In this document: one piece after another, positions 8,465 to 17,332 of the stretch
How positions within the stretch are numbered: position 1 is the first letter of the stretch
Layout of the letters: each line of letters starts with the position of its first letter
Source: Trinickia caryophylli
GTDB lineage: Bacteria > Pseudomonadota > Gammaproteobacteria > Burkholderiales > Burkholderiaceae
NCBI RefSeq assembly: GCF_034424545.1
Contig: NZ_CP139971.1
Coordinates: 1,240,001 to 1,304,000, forward strand
Direction of reading: 5' to 3'
DNA: 64,000 nt
Position numbers and translations under genes: made by a program
Notes under the pieces: model-generated
The model's input: only the letters and a program-made list of their open reading frames with translations
The model's database searches: none
Told to the model about the DNA's origin: nothing

Positions 8465-9832
8465 ATGCTGCACATGAAAAACAATCCAGGTGCTTCACCG
8501 ATGCCCAAACCCGCCGGACGACAACGATGGTTGGTCCTCGGCCTTCTCTGCCTGATCGCGCTCGTCAACAATATCGACCGCCTGACCTTGTCGATCGCGG
8601 CACCCGCCATGCAGCATGAACTCGGGTTCACCGCGACCGATATCGGCTTGCTCGGCAGCGCGTTTTCACTTTTCTACGCATTCGGTCAGTTACCGTCCGG
8701 ATGGTTCGTCGATCGCTTCGGACCGCGGAGATTGCTGGGGGTTTCCGTTGTCGTCTGGAGCGCCGCGACCGCTGCGATGGGTACCGCGCATTCGTTCGGC
8801 GCGTTCCTCATTGCGCGCGCGTGGCTGGGTGCGGCAGAATCGCCGTCGCTGCCTTCGACAAACAAGATCGTTACGCAATGGTTTCCGAAGAAGGAACAAG
8901 GCATCGCCAACGCAAGTTGGGATGCCGCGTTGAAGGTCGGCCCTGCCTTCCTGACCTTCGCACTCGTCTTTGTCGTGGCCGAATTCGGCTGGCGCTCGAT
9001 GTATCTGGCAGCGGGCGTCGCCGGTGTCGTCGTCGCCATCGTATTCCTGTTCTTCTATCGCGATGTCGATCGAAACACCCGGTTGAGTAGAGAAGAACGC
9101 GCCTATATTGCACATGACGGGGAAGTTCGAGCCGCCGCCGATGCAGTACGCGTTCCCTGGACGGCCATGTTCAAACGCCAGAGCATGTGGGGAATGATGG
9201 CGGGCTTCTTCTGCAATCTCTGGGTGTATCAGATATTCCTGGTCTTTATTCCCATGTTCATCATCGAGCAGTTCGGCGTGAAGTTCTCTTCGTTGGGGCT
9301 GGCAGCCAGCGTGCCCTGGGTGGGCGCGATCATCGGCGATATCGTGAGCGGCATCGTTTCCGGCAAACTGGCCGAACGCTCCGGATGGACGACGCTCAAG
9401 GCGAAAAAGGTGACCATCGTCGCTGCTCTGCTGCTTCAGGCCATCGTCCTCGCCCTGCTGCCGCTTAACGCCGTGTTCGGCCAGTCGGCGGGCCTGCCCG
9501 TCGCCGTGATCCTGATGGCGTTTGCGCTGGGATTCAACGGGGCCGTGGTCGCGCATGCATGGTCGCTGCCCGCCGAGGTCACCACGTATTCGACGGTCGC
9601 GTCAGCCGGCGCAGTGCAGAATTTTGGCGGCTTCCTCGGCGCGACGCTTTCGCCGTTGGCTGCTGGCATGATCGTCGACGCCACGCATTCATTCACCCTC
9701 GTTTTCCTGTCGTCGGCGGTGGTATCGGTGTTTGGGGCAATCGCCTATCATTTTTTCGTGCGGCACCCCATCATCCAGGGCGAAAAGCTGAATCCGGCTC
9801 AAGAAGATGCCAGACAGGAATCGGTCGCCTAA
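8465..9832 (+). CDS. MFS transporter, anion:cation symporter (sugar-acid/aromatic-acid) type
   Basis: About 455 residues with the ACS-type opening LVNNIDRLTLSIAAPAM, the loop WFVDRFGPRRLLG, and twelve hydrophobic segments divided by a central cytoplasmic loop near residues 200-230. The AGGAGA site lies 7 bp before ATG 8465; a GTG six bases upstream is a less likely start. ACS-family members import hexuronates, galactonate, glucarate or small aromatic acids with protons. Being last in the 1-9.8 kb operon, it is the probable uptake system for the substrate of the preceding enzymes. Confidence 0.88.
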   Translation: MLHMKNNPGASPMPKPAGRQRWLVLGLLCLIALVNNIDRLTLSIAAPAMQHELGFTATDIGLLGSAFSLFYAFGQLPSGWFVDRFGPRRLLGVSVVVWSAATAAMGTAHSFGAFLIARAWLGAAESPSLPSTNKIVTQWFPKKEQGIANASWDAALKVGPAFLTFALVFVVAEFGWRSMYLAAGVAGVVVAIVFLFFYRDVDRNTRLSREERAYIAHDGEVRAAADAVRVPWTAMFKRQSMWGMMAGFFCNLWVYQIFLVFIPMFIIEQFGVKFSSLGLAASVPWVGAIIGDIVSGIVSGKLAERSGWTTLKAKKVTIVAALLLQAIVLALLPLNAVFGQSAGLPVAVILMAFALGFNGAVVAHAWSLPAEVTTYSTVASAGAVQNFGGFLGATLSPLAAGMIVDATHSFTLVFLSSAVVSVFGAIAYHFFVRHPIIQGEKLNPAQEDARQESVA

Positions 9833-10092
9833 TCCGCAAATGATCGCCTCCGGCGACGATCTCGAGATGCATGGATTCATTCAGCCGCTTGGCGATATCG
9901 TCGGAAGCAAATTCATCTTCCCAGGTGCGGCGCAGACGAGCCGCTTTCGGCAGCAATATCGCTATGGGACTGGCTCTTGACCCGCTGCGATTCAACCCGG
10001 CTCGCTGTTAGAGAGGTGGCCTGCATTGCAGGCCTGCCACAGTGCGGAGGTGATTCCATCTGTCAGGTTGCCAAGAGAGCCTGACGGGCATC

Positions 10093-10318
10093 ATGGACCG
10101 CTTATCGGCGTCCGTCCGACGTTGTGGCACGGGGGGACGTGCACGGCTACTTCCGGGTGAATGTGGCATGCCGCGACGAACAGTTGCGGTTGTGCGGCAA
10201 CGACATCGTCAAGGAGGTGCTGGATTCGATGCACATGCGGATCAGCCGGCTGCGTCGCCTGAGTACGTCATTGCCCGGGCGTTTGCATTGCTCGTGCGCT
10301 GATCACCAGCGGTTATGA
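10093..10318 (+). pseudogene. Remnant of a GntR-family regulator (FCD domain)
   Basis: One frame (from about 10124) contains DVHGYFRVNVACRDEQLRLC, then GNDIVKEVLDSMHMRISRLR and RLSTSLPGR. This spacing matches the helical FCD ligand-binding domain of GntR regulators, in which a metal-binding Asp/His pair precedes a conserved GN and a helix ending in R-L-R. No DNA-binding domain and no intact frame remain. The assignment rests on this short pattern only. Confidence 0.45.
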
Positions 10319-10419
10319 GACGCTTACAGTGAACGCGACGGTGTGCTGGCTGCAGCACTGAACCGCTCTATCGTATTGAGCGCGCTTCAGGCCATAGAAC
10401 CCGAATGGGATCGCGTGCC

Positions 10420-10630
10420 GACCAACGTGGCTGGGATGGGCAAGGGACGCAAGCGCCAGATGGATCAATAACGCCCCACTTGCTGCGACACACGGCCGCG
10501 ATGAGCCTCATGCACCACGGCTTCGACATAACCGCGACCGCGCCCGGGCCTGGCACGAGTCTTCGGAGACACCCGGACCTACTTGCACGCCGACGTGCAA
10601 CTCAAGGAACGCACTCTCGGACACGACGGT
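10420..10630 (+). pseudogene. Frameshifted tyrosine recombinase (phage/plasmid integrase) remnant
   Basis: Fragments in different frames are in the right order for a tyrosine recombinase catalytic domain: MGKGRKR (beta-hairpin Lys region) near 10436, ITPHLLRHTAAMSLMHHGFD (box II with H-x-x-R) from 10468, and TRTYLHADVQLKERTL (catalytic Tyr region) near 10577. At least two frameshifts separate them. It marks a past integration event next to the catabolic operon and is surely non-functional. Confidence 0.7.
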
Positions 10631-10779
10631 CAGTCGGCACGCTATCAAATTCGGGATCCCTTGGTCGCCCTCCATAAATCTCCCTGATAATTCCGACAAT
10701 CCAGACGACCGTGAACGGATATCCGCCCGACCGTGCGCGTACGGATTCGTGAAGCGGCATGATCGAGCAGTAGACATAA

Positions 10780-10811
10780 GCCTTGTGATGCCACTGGCGG
10801 CATCACAAGGC
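10780..10811. repeat. Perfect 13-bp inverted repeat with 6-nt loop
   Basis: The arms GCCTTGTGATGCC and GGCATCACAAGGC are exact reverse complements separated by ACTGGC. There is no run of T on either side, so it is not a classical intrinsic terminator. Its place within degenerate mobile DNA makes a transposon end or recombination site possible. Confidence 0.6.
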
Positions 10812-11189
10812 AAAATCCCGTATGGCCAGTTCGATCCTTGGCGTGGTGGATCCGCCTGTGCCACTGCCCGATCACCCACTGGGCAGCCTTGTCCCTCAGA
10901 CCTGGCGTACGATCGGCAACTGCTCGAACACCGCGAGCACATAGCCATTGCCGCCGATCCGACGGCACTTCACGCTGCATCTCTCTCGGCGGACACCAGG
11001 CGGCCAATCGGAATGATAAACCGCCTGGGCAACAGGCCCGTCCTTGAGCCGTCTCGCACAATGTGCCGGTATCAACCGACCTAGCAAGCGCGACCTTGAG
11101 AATCCTCGGCAGACTAGTCTCGCTTCGACGAACTCCGGGCGCCTCACCGCGACTCCGATCCTTGCCGGGACAACTTCTGGCCTACTGTC

Positions 11190-11777
11190 TCAGTACCGTA
11201 CAGTGGATAGCATCGCTAAAGCGATATCACGTGAAACGGAGGCGAGAGCCTGGCTGTGCGCGCTCACCAGCGCACCGTAGCCAGGCCCGGTGACGTTCTC
11301 GCGAACGACTGTGCGACCTTCAACCGGTTCGCCGCGCCCCGGCGCGCGGACAGACCAGATTGCTGCCAGCACTACGGTACCGCTCGTTGGCGAATCAAAG
11401 CTCTGCACGTCAACCGACACGCGGAATCCATTGTCATCCACATGTTGCGGATAGATGGATACGATCGACCCTGGCAGCAACTGCATGAGATCGGCAGCCA
11501 GTACGCGCGGAATCTGGCTCTTCAGCGGATCGGCCCAGCGAGCAAATTCGTCGATCGACACGCGGTTCTCGTCAATCCTTGACACGATCTGCGGGCGATC
11601 GACCAGTTCCGGAACCGTGACCGGGCCGATCGCGATTGCCACCGGTTTGATATCCGGCTGCAACTCGACAAGGTGCACGGGAGCCAACGTATAAAACTGC
11701 GCCGGCGGCGACGTTGCACATCCCGCAAGGAGAGTGAGAACTAATATTGCCAGGCAAAACAAGGACGATCGGCTCAT
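11190..11777 (-). CDS. pqiC: PqiC-like outer-membrane-anchored lipoprotein (ABC-type transport auxiliary)
   Basis: A 195-residue lipoprotein. The N-terminus has a hydrophobic signal ending in the lipobox LLAGC, followed by ATSPPAQFYTLAP, the usual opening of this family. DRPQIVSRIDENRVSIDEFA is also typical. In E. coli, PqiC sits on the inner face of the outer membrane and caps the PqiB needle, helping to move lipids between the membranes. The gene overlaps pqiB by 4 bp and ends the pqiABC unit. Its length matches E. coli PqiC. Confidence 0.9.
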   Translation of the reverse strand: MSRSSLFCLAILVLTLLAGCATSPPAQFYTLAPVHLVELQPDIKPVAIAIGPVTVPELVDRPQIVSRIDENRVSIDEFARWADPLKSQIPRVLAADLMQLLPGSIVSIYPQHVDDNGFRVSVDVQSFDSPTSGTVVLAAIWSVRAPGRGEPVEGRTVVRENVTGPGYGALVSAHSQALASVSRDIALAMLSTVRY

Positions 11778-13402
11778 GGTTTCTCCTCGGCCTTGCCTCG
11801 AATCAGCGCTTCCGGATGGCGCTGCAGGTAGTCCGCCAGCGTGCGAATCGATACTGCGGCTCGTGACAGTTCGCGCATTGTTTCAGTCGTGCTTTGCTGC
11901 AACGGCGAGTCGCTTTGAATCGCACGATTCGCTGACGCGAGAGCTTCACGAACAGTGGCCAGCGTTGCCTTGGCATCCGGCGCCAGATCCGTATTGACGG
12001 TGTTCAGAACTGAATCCGCGTCGTTCAGCGTCTTGCGTAGGTCTTTGCTGATTCCGTCGAACGGGATTGCATTCAGCTTCGCCACCAGACTCGAGATCGA
12101 GTCTTGCAAACCCTGCAGATTTCCCGGTACCGTCGGTAATTGAGGAATCGCATTGCTCCAGTTCACTTTCGCCTTCGGCGCTGCGGGGAAAAAATCGATC
12201 GCAACATAGAGTTGCCCCGTAAGGAGACTCGCGGTCTTCAATTGGGCTCGCAGTCCCTTCGAGATCAGATAGTCCGCAAACGCCTTTCGTTCAGCCGCCG
12301 TGCCTCCCATGCTGCGTTGCCAGTTCACACGCGACACCAGACGTTCGGGAAAAATGCTGACCTCAACAGGAATATTGAATTCTTTTCTGACGGGATCGAA
12401 GTGCGCCGAGATCGCCGACACCTCGCCCACGACAATCCCGCGGAAGTCGACCGGCGCGCCGACTGCCAATCCGCGTACCGACTCGTTGAAGTTCAGGACG
12501 TATTTGTCGACGATTGCATCATGCCGCTTCATGGCATCGGCGCGATCGCCGAAAAGTTGAAATTCGCGTTTCGCGTCCGCTTCAGTTCTATCCGTCGTGT
12601 CAGGCGGGTTCTCGAACGCGAGGCCACCGATCAGGATGGAGACCAGCGATTCCGTGTTGACCTTTACGCCCGTCGTATCCAGGGTCACGTCAACGCCGCT
12701 CGCTTGCCAGAAGCGCGTGTCGTTCGTGACGTACCTGTCGTATGGCGCATTGATAAAAACACGCACGGTCATCCTGGAGCCGTCGGGATCAAGTGCGTAG
12801 GAAACTATCTGGCCAACCTGAAGCCTGCGAAAGAATACGGGTGAACCGATATCGAGTGAGCCGATGCTGGTACTCCTGAGTACGAACTCCCGCCCCGGCG
12901 TCCCCGAGGCAAGCACCGGCGGCGACTCGAGTCCGACAAAATCGCGTCGGGCGTTTTGCGAGGTGCCAATATCCATTCCGATGTGGGAACCGGAAATCAG
13001 GGTGCTGATGCCTGACACGGTGCCGCCTGAAATCCGCGGCCGAACCACCCAGAAGCGGGTACCGTCGACCAGCATGCTGGAGGCGTTCCTCGACATCTCG
13101 GCGCTGGCGAGCACGGTCTGGTGATCGTCGGACAGAGTGACGCTCCTGATTACGCCGATATCGACGTTCTTAAACTTGATTTTCGTCTTGCCGGCCTCGA
13201 TGCCCTCGCCCGTGGCAAAGCGGATGGTGATGCTTGGGCCTTGTTGCATGATCGACCGCACCGCGAGTCCGCCCGCTATCAACAGGGCCACCAGCGGCAC
13301 AATCCATATAAGCGGCATGCGCCCATTCGATCGTTCTGCGGTAACCGCGGCTCGAATGTGAGCCGCATCGTCTTTTCCGTTCTCTGCCGACGCCTCATTC
13401 AC
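11774..13402 (-). CDS. pqiB: PqiB intermembrane transport protein with MCE domains
   Basis: A 542-residue protein, near the E. coli length. A single transmembrane helix lies at about residues 29-48 (MPLIWIVPLVALLIAGGLAV). It is followed by three MCE modules: the first begins at ITIRFATGEGIEAGKTKIKF, the second at FVLRSTSIGSLDIGSPVFFR, and the third at VLNFNESVRGLAVGAPVDFR. The C-terminal part is helical and would form the needle across the periplasm. The gene overlaps pqiA by 8 bp and pqiC by 4 bp, so the three are co-translated. Family role: lipid trafficking and envelope stress tolerance. Confidence 0.94.
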   Translation of the reverse strand: MNEASAENGKDDAAHIRAAVTAERSNGRMPLIWIVPLVALLIAGGLAVRSIMQQGPSITIRFATGEGIEAGKTKIKFKNVDIGVIRSVTLSDDHQTVLASAEMSRNASSMLVDGTRFWVVRPRISGGTVSGISTLISGSHIGMDIGTSQNARRDFVGLESPPVLASGTPGREFVLRSTSIGSLDIGSPVFFRRLQVGQIVSYALDPDGSRMTVRVFINAPYDRYVTNDTRFWQASGVDVTLDTTGVKVNTESLVSILIGGLAFENPPDTTDRTEADAKREFQLFGDRADAMKRHDAIVDKYVLNFNESVRGLAVGAPVDFRGIVVGEVSAISAHFDPVRKEFNIPVEVSIFPERLVSRVNWQRSMGGTAAERKAFADYLISKGLRAQLKTASLLTGQLYVAIDFFPAAPKAKVNWSNAIPQLPTVPGNLQGLQDSISSLVAKLNAIPFDGISKDLRKTLNDADSVLNTVNTDLAPDAKATLATVREALASANRAIQSDSPLQQSTTETMRELSRAAVSIRTLADYLQRHPEALIRGKAEEKP

Positions 13403-14666
13403 CGTCCAACTCCACGGCGTCCCATATGAGTCGTGGATCGAACGACAGTGCCGCGAACATGGTCAGGACGACGACCGCGCCAAACGCTATAGCCCCCGGA
13501 CCGGCATCGATTGTTGCAACAGAACCAAATTGCACGACCGCGACCAGGATGGTGACGACATAGATATCGAGCATCGACCAACGGCCGACGCACTCTACCC
13601 ACCGGTAAATACGTGTCCGCTTGCGCGGCATGAGGGACGAGCGCAACTGAGTGCTCCAGGCGAGATAGGCTAGAGAGAGAATTTTGAGCATCGGCACAAC
13701 GATGCTCGCAATAAACACGATCGAGGCCAGCACCCATGAGCCCGAGGCCCACAGGAACACCACACCGCTTAGAATCGTGTCCGACTGCGTGCCGAATAAG
13801 GTGCTGGTGATCATCACCGGCAGCAGTACGGCAGGAATATAAAGAATCATCGCGGCAAGCAAGAACGCCCAGGTACGTGCGAGGCTATTGGGCTTGCGCA
13901 GATGAAACAGCGCGCCGCAGCGCGGACAAATCCGGCCGCGAAATTGAGCGAAAGGTTTTGACACCAATCCGCAGTCGTGACAAACAAACAGGCCGGCGCG
14001 TGCGCCGGTAGCGGCTTGCGCATTCACCATTCGTCTCGGTGAACTGGAGTCGCCACCTGGCCCGCCATCAATACGCTCCCATATATCACGCGGGTCGAAC
14101 GAAAAAGTTGCTGCCGTGAGCAGTACCATTACTGCGCCAAATGCCCAGAGCGCTACGCCGGGAACAACGGTCGCGAAGTGCTGCAGTTTGACCAGCGCAA
14201 TCAGCATGGCAAGCATGAGCACTTCAGTCATTCCCCACGGCGCGACGTGCTTTAGTACGCGCAAAACAACCTCGGGACGTTGAGGCAGGCGGCCAGTATG
14301 CAGGGGCAGCAGTAGGTAAATCACCGACGCGATGTTCAGCGCCGGCATCACAATCGTCGTTATCAGAACGAGGCCAGCTATGGGCCACATGCCGTCGGCG
14401 TACAGCGAACAAACTGCATCGAACAGCGTGGTTTCGACGAGCGCGCCCCTGACCCAAACCCCGATGATCGGAAACCAGTTCGCCACGAGAAACATGATCG
14501 CCGCCGCTAGAGTGAACGCGAGCGCACGATCATGATGAGTAGCCGGCAGGCTTCGGTAGAAGGCAGCATCGCACCGCCGGCAACGCGCGATACCGCGTTC
14601 GACCAGGCTTGCTTTCCACTGGAGCAAGTCACATTCACGACATGCGATTAGTCTGATTTCGTTCAT
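13395..14666 (-). CDS. pqiA: PqiA inner-membrane protein (paraquat-inducible protein A)
   Basis: A 423-residue protein of two tandem PqiA modules. Each begins with a zinc-ribbon-like four-cysteine motif: CRECDLLQWKASL...CRRC near residues 9-33, and CHDCGLVSK...CPRC near residues 208-232. Each is followed by about four transmembrane helices. E. coli PqiA is the integral membrane partner of PqiB. The gene heads the operon. The 657-bp region upstream should contain its promoter; no SoxR-type box could be placed by eye. Confidence 0.93.
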   Translation of the reverse strand: MNEIRLIACRECDLLQWKASLVERGIARCRRCDAAFYRSLPATHHDRALAFTLAAAIMFLVANWFPIIGVWVRGALVETTLFDAVCSLYADGMWPIAGLVLITTIVMPALNIASVIYLLLPLHTGRLPQRPEVVLRVLKHVAPWGMTEVLMLAMLIALVKLQHFATVVPGVALWAFGAVMVLLTAATFSFDPRDIWERIDGGPGGDSSSPRRMVNAQAATGARAGLFVCHDCGLVSKPFAQFRGRICPRCGALFHLRKPNSLARTWAFLLAAMILYIPAVLLPVMITSTLFGTQSDTILSGVVFLWASGSWVLASIVFIASIVVPMLKILSLAYLAWSTQLRSSLMPRKRTRIYRWVECVGRWSMLDIYVVTILVAVVQFGSVATIDAGPGAIAFGAVVVLTMFAALSFDPRLIWDAVELDGE

Positions 14667-15323
14667 TTCGGCGTCCGCTTGCCTGGATGACCCTTATCCA
14701 GGCTTGATAACTTGTGTGTCGCCCAAGAGTATCACCAAAACTCGGCGTCGTAAACCGTCCAGTCGGTTTGTTTGTCATCAGTCCGGAGCGGGAACCGCAG
14801 ATTTATCCAATTCAGCGGTCATCGCTGACGTAGTTCAGAACCCGCAGACGCCAACTCATGGAACAGATTCACGGTGATGAAAGGCAGAGTGGCTTCACGG
14901 CGCCGGAAACTGCTGGCAGGAAGCGAGTAACGATGCGCATGCTTCCTTGCCGAGATGGAGAAGGCAGGTCCGTGGCAGCGCTTGCCGTTAGTAATCCAGC
15001 GGCACCATCCGAGGGCGCGCGTGGGTCTGCCCGCCTGTTGGCGCGAAACAAATTTTGTGAATCTACTGCTTGCAACGATGACAGGCTCCGTAGGACATGC
15101 TCTCTGGTGAGCAGTTCGGTGCCCTGAACAGACGACTATGCGGCCGCGCCAACCGTCAGTATAAGAGGCTTGCGATGAGGACTGAGCTAGGATCCATGCC
15201 AAATCTCATAAACAAGCCGTATGTCCGGTTTACAAATGACACTGGCAGTGGTACTGTTCGACGTCATCGGCACCGCTTCGAACGACCTTATCCCATCCCC
15301 GATTCTCGTTACAGGACCACAAA
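14667..15323. other. Intergenic region between pqiA and a DUF3313-type gene (divergent)
   Basis: 657 bp between two divergently transcribed genes, so it should contain both promoters. Several frames of 60-130 codons are open but have unnatural composition and no start signals. Near 15315 an AGGA site serves the next gene. No RNA gene or known operator was recognised. Confidence 0.5.
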
Positions 15324-15986
15324 GTGCTTAAGAAAAACTCCGTCGCAATATTCCTCTCCGCCGCCGCGGCACTGACTTTGACCGCGTGCGCAGGTGTGCA
15401 GCCCGTGGCCTATAGTGGGATTTCATCTTCGCCGCAGATGACACGGAACGCCGGTGATAACTCGGGCAAGGTGCCCTATCAATTTACGGCCCCCGTCGTC
15501 TGGTCGCGCTACACGAAGGTCATAGTAGATCCGGTGGTGATTTACCAGGGCGCTGACAATCAGTTTGGCGATATAAAAAGCGAGGACCGCTCGGCGCTTG
15601 CCAGCTACATGGGAAAAACGTTCTCGGGAAAGCTGGCGACCAGGTTCAGCGTCGTGCAGCAGCCCGGTCCCAACACCTTGCGGGTCAAACTGACATTGAC
15701 GGGCGCCGAGAAAACTACGGCGTTGGTTGGGCAATTCATGCATTTCGATCTTGCGGGCAATCTCTATAACGGTGTGCAATCCATCCGCGGCGGTCAGGGT
15801 GCATTTAGCGGTTCCGTGTCGTACGCGGTGGAGGTCTATGACAGCGTCAGCGGTCAACTGTTAAAAGCGTACGTTTCGAAACAGTATCCCAATGCGATGA
15901 ATCTTCCTGCAGCCTTCGGTTCATTGGGTGCCGCGAAGACCGGCATCGACAAGGGAGCGGACGCATTGGTCGCTGAGTTTCATTAA
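15324..15986 (+). CDS. DUF3313-type lipoprotein
   Basis: A 220-residue secreted lipoprotein starting at GTG 15324 behind AGGA. The signal peptide (about residues 1-21) ends in TACA-type lipobox LTLTAC. The mature part has YTKVIVDPVVIYQGADNQFG and LRVKLTLTGAEKTT, typical of the DUF3313 group of uncharacterised outer-membrane lipoproteins found in Burkholderiaceae. No enzymatic motif is visible. It stands alone, with decayed sequence on its 3' side. Confidence 0.8.
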   Translation: MLKKNSVAIFLSAAAALTLTACAGVQPVAYSGISSSPQMTRNAGDNSGKVPYQFTAPVVWSRYTKVIVDPVVIYQGADNQFGDIKSEDRSALASYMGKTFSGKLATRFSVVQQPGPNTLRVKLTLTGAEKTTALVGQFMHFDLAGNLYNGVQSIRGGQGAFSGSVSYAVEVYDSVSGQLLKAYVSKQYPNAMNLPAAFGSLGAAKTGIDKGADALVAEFH

Positions 15987-16527
15987 CGCTTGAACATGCG
16001 CGCATTGGCCCACCTCGTCGCCGCAGTCGCGCCGCCCCCCATCCACCGATTTCGACCAAGCTGAAGGCGGGTTTGGCGAGCATCTCGGCAACTCATGCAG
16101 CAAAAGATGGACGAGCCCGAAGAATGCGTGGTGTCGAACCTCTGGCAACGGGTAAAAGCCGGTTAGATCGACATGGCCGGCGCAGTGCAAGCGGACGTCA
16201 TCCGATTGACTGCACTGCGTGATACATAGGGCAACCTGATCTCGCAGGGGACCGTGTTATTGGTCGCAAACCACAGCCAGACGACACTGATGCGCGAAAT
16301 CGACGATCAGAAGGTCAAGGCGAGTGGCCGTGGATGTCAGCGCTGGCATCCTGAAAACAGGAAAACCACTACCCGCAATCTGGCAACATTGGCGTCGCGT
16401 CGCGGCAATTCGACCAGTTGATCGATAGGATTTCCAGGGCGGTTCATCTGATAAGCTTGCGGTTTTCACACGAACGTTCCCACGGAGTACAGTTCGTGCG
16501 GATGGACCCCACGTCTCACAGGAACAC
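15987..16527. other. Intergenic region without supported gene
   Basis: 541 bp between the lipoprotein and the TetR gene. Frames are short and broken. A plus-strand fragment with MDEPEECVVSNLWQRVKAG near 16106 may be a relic but matches nothing I recognise. The 3' end should contain the promoter of the TetR gene. Confidence 0.45.
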
Positions 16528-17115
16528 ATGGATAATCCCACTCGTTCGGCGCAATCCCGAAACGCGGCCATTCAGGCCGCACTGGCAATCCTCACAAAAG
16601 ATGGGCCCGCGGCATTGACCTTTGACGCACTGTCGCGCGAGAGCGGAATCAGTAAAGGCGGTTTGTTGCATCAGTTTCGTAATAAAACTGCCATCCTCAA
16701 AGCCTTGCTTGCTCACCAACAAGAATATTTTGAGTCCTTTGCCAACAGTTTTCTGTCTACGAAGGGGAGCGCGCTTCCTGAACCAACACTGTCGTGCCAG
16801 ATCGCGGTGACGCGAGAGTCGATCAATCAACCGAACTCAGTCGCGAGAGCCATTCTGGCAGCCCTCGTGGAGGATCCAAACCTGCTAAGTGAAATCAGCA
16901 GTCAGGACTCGGCAAACACGCGGAAAATCCGAAGCGAAGCCAAAGATCCCGACATCGCTCTCCTGCGTCTCTTTGCGGCGCGCGGCCTAGCGTACACCAC
17001 GCTGTTGGGGCTCAATCCCCTCTCAGAGAGACAGCGGGAGCGTCTGTTTAAGGTCTTGTTGGACGATGATCGATGGAGCTCACATACTTCCTCGGACACC
17101 GACAGGGAGCGTTGA
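16528..17115 (+). CDS. TetR-family transcriptional regulator
   Basis: 195 residues. The N-terminal helix-turn-helix (about residues 10-56) reads AAIQAALAILTKDGPAALTF, then DALSRESGISKGGLLHQFRN, a textbook TetR DNA-binding domain. The C-terminal half is the ligand-binding helical bundle, ending in ARGLAYTTLLGLNPLSERQR. It is a lone gene facing the gluconate 5-dehydrogenase gene convergently. The target and inducer are unknown. Confidence 0.9.
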   Translation: MDNPTRSAQSRNAAIQAALAILTKDGPAALTFDALSRESGISKGGLLHQFRNKTAILKALLAHQQEYFESFANSFLSTKGSALPEPTLSCQIAVTRESINQPNSVARAILAALVEDPNLLSEISSQDSANTRKIRSEAKDPDIALLRLFAARGLAYTTLLGLNPLSERQRERLFKVLLDDDRWSSHTSSDTDRER

Positions 17116-17316
17116 CTCCATCGCATTGCATTACCGATAGCGCACAAAAGAGAGGCGGACGAAAATCCGCGCTGCCTGGGGGCTGCCTCCGTTTGAGCAT
17201 TTTTTTCAACCCGCCGAAGGAGCGGCGACATGTGTGACCGGATGCTCGCGCATGTCACCCCAAGAGCGGCTCCATCAAACCTCGGACACTCGCAACACAC
17301 GGAGGCGCCCCAACTG

Positions 17317-17332
17317 CTACGCTATAGCGTAG
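17317..17332. repeat. 16-bp perfect palindrome over the idnO stop codon
   Basis: CTACGCTATAGCGTAG is fully self-complementary and spans the stop codon of the minus-strand SDR gene. It could be a protein-binding site or a compact transcription stop between convergent genes. No T run follows. Positions may be off by one base. Confidence 0.4.

Larger units (their letters stand above)
9833..11189. other. Decayed intergenic region between the catabolic operon and pqiC
   Basis: About 1.36 kb without an intact gene. It holds pieces of a GntR/FCD-type regulator, pieces of a tyrosine recombinase and a perfect long hairpin, each listed separately. Frames are short and interrupted on both strands. The segment 9840-9995 reads on the minus strand as a plausible protein fragment (RLRRTWEDEFASDDIAKRL) that I cannot assign. 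Nothing recognisable remains in 10820-11189. Confidence 0.6.

Noticed and set aside
14819..15202. Candidate gene or group II intron relic upstream of the DUF3313-type gene
   Set aside because: No intron core, reverse transcriptase motif or ribosome site could be recognised; composition looks random.
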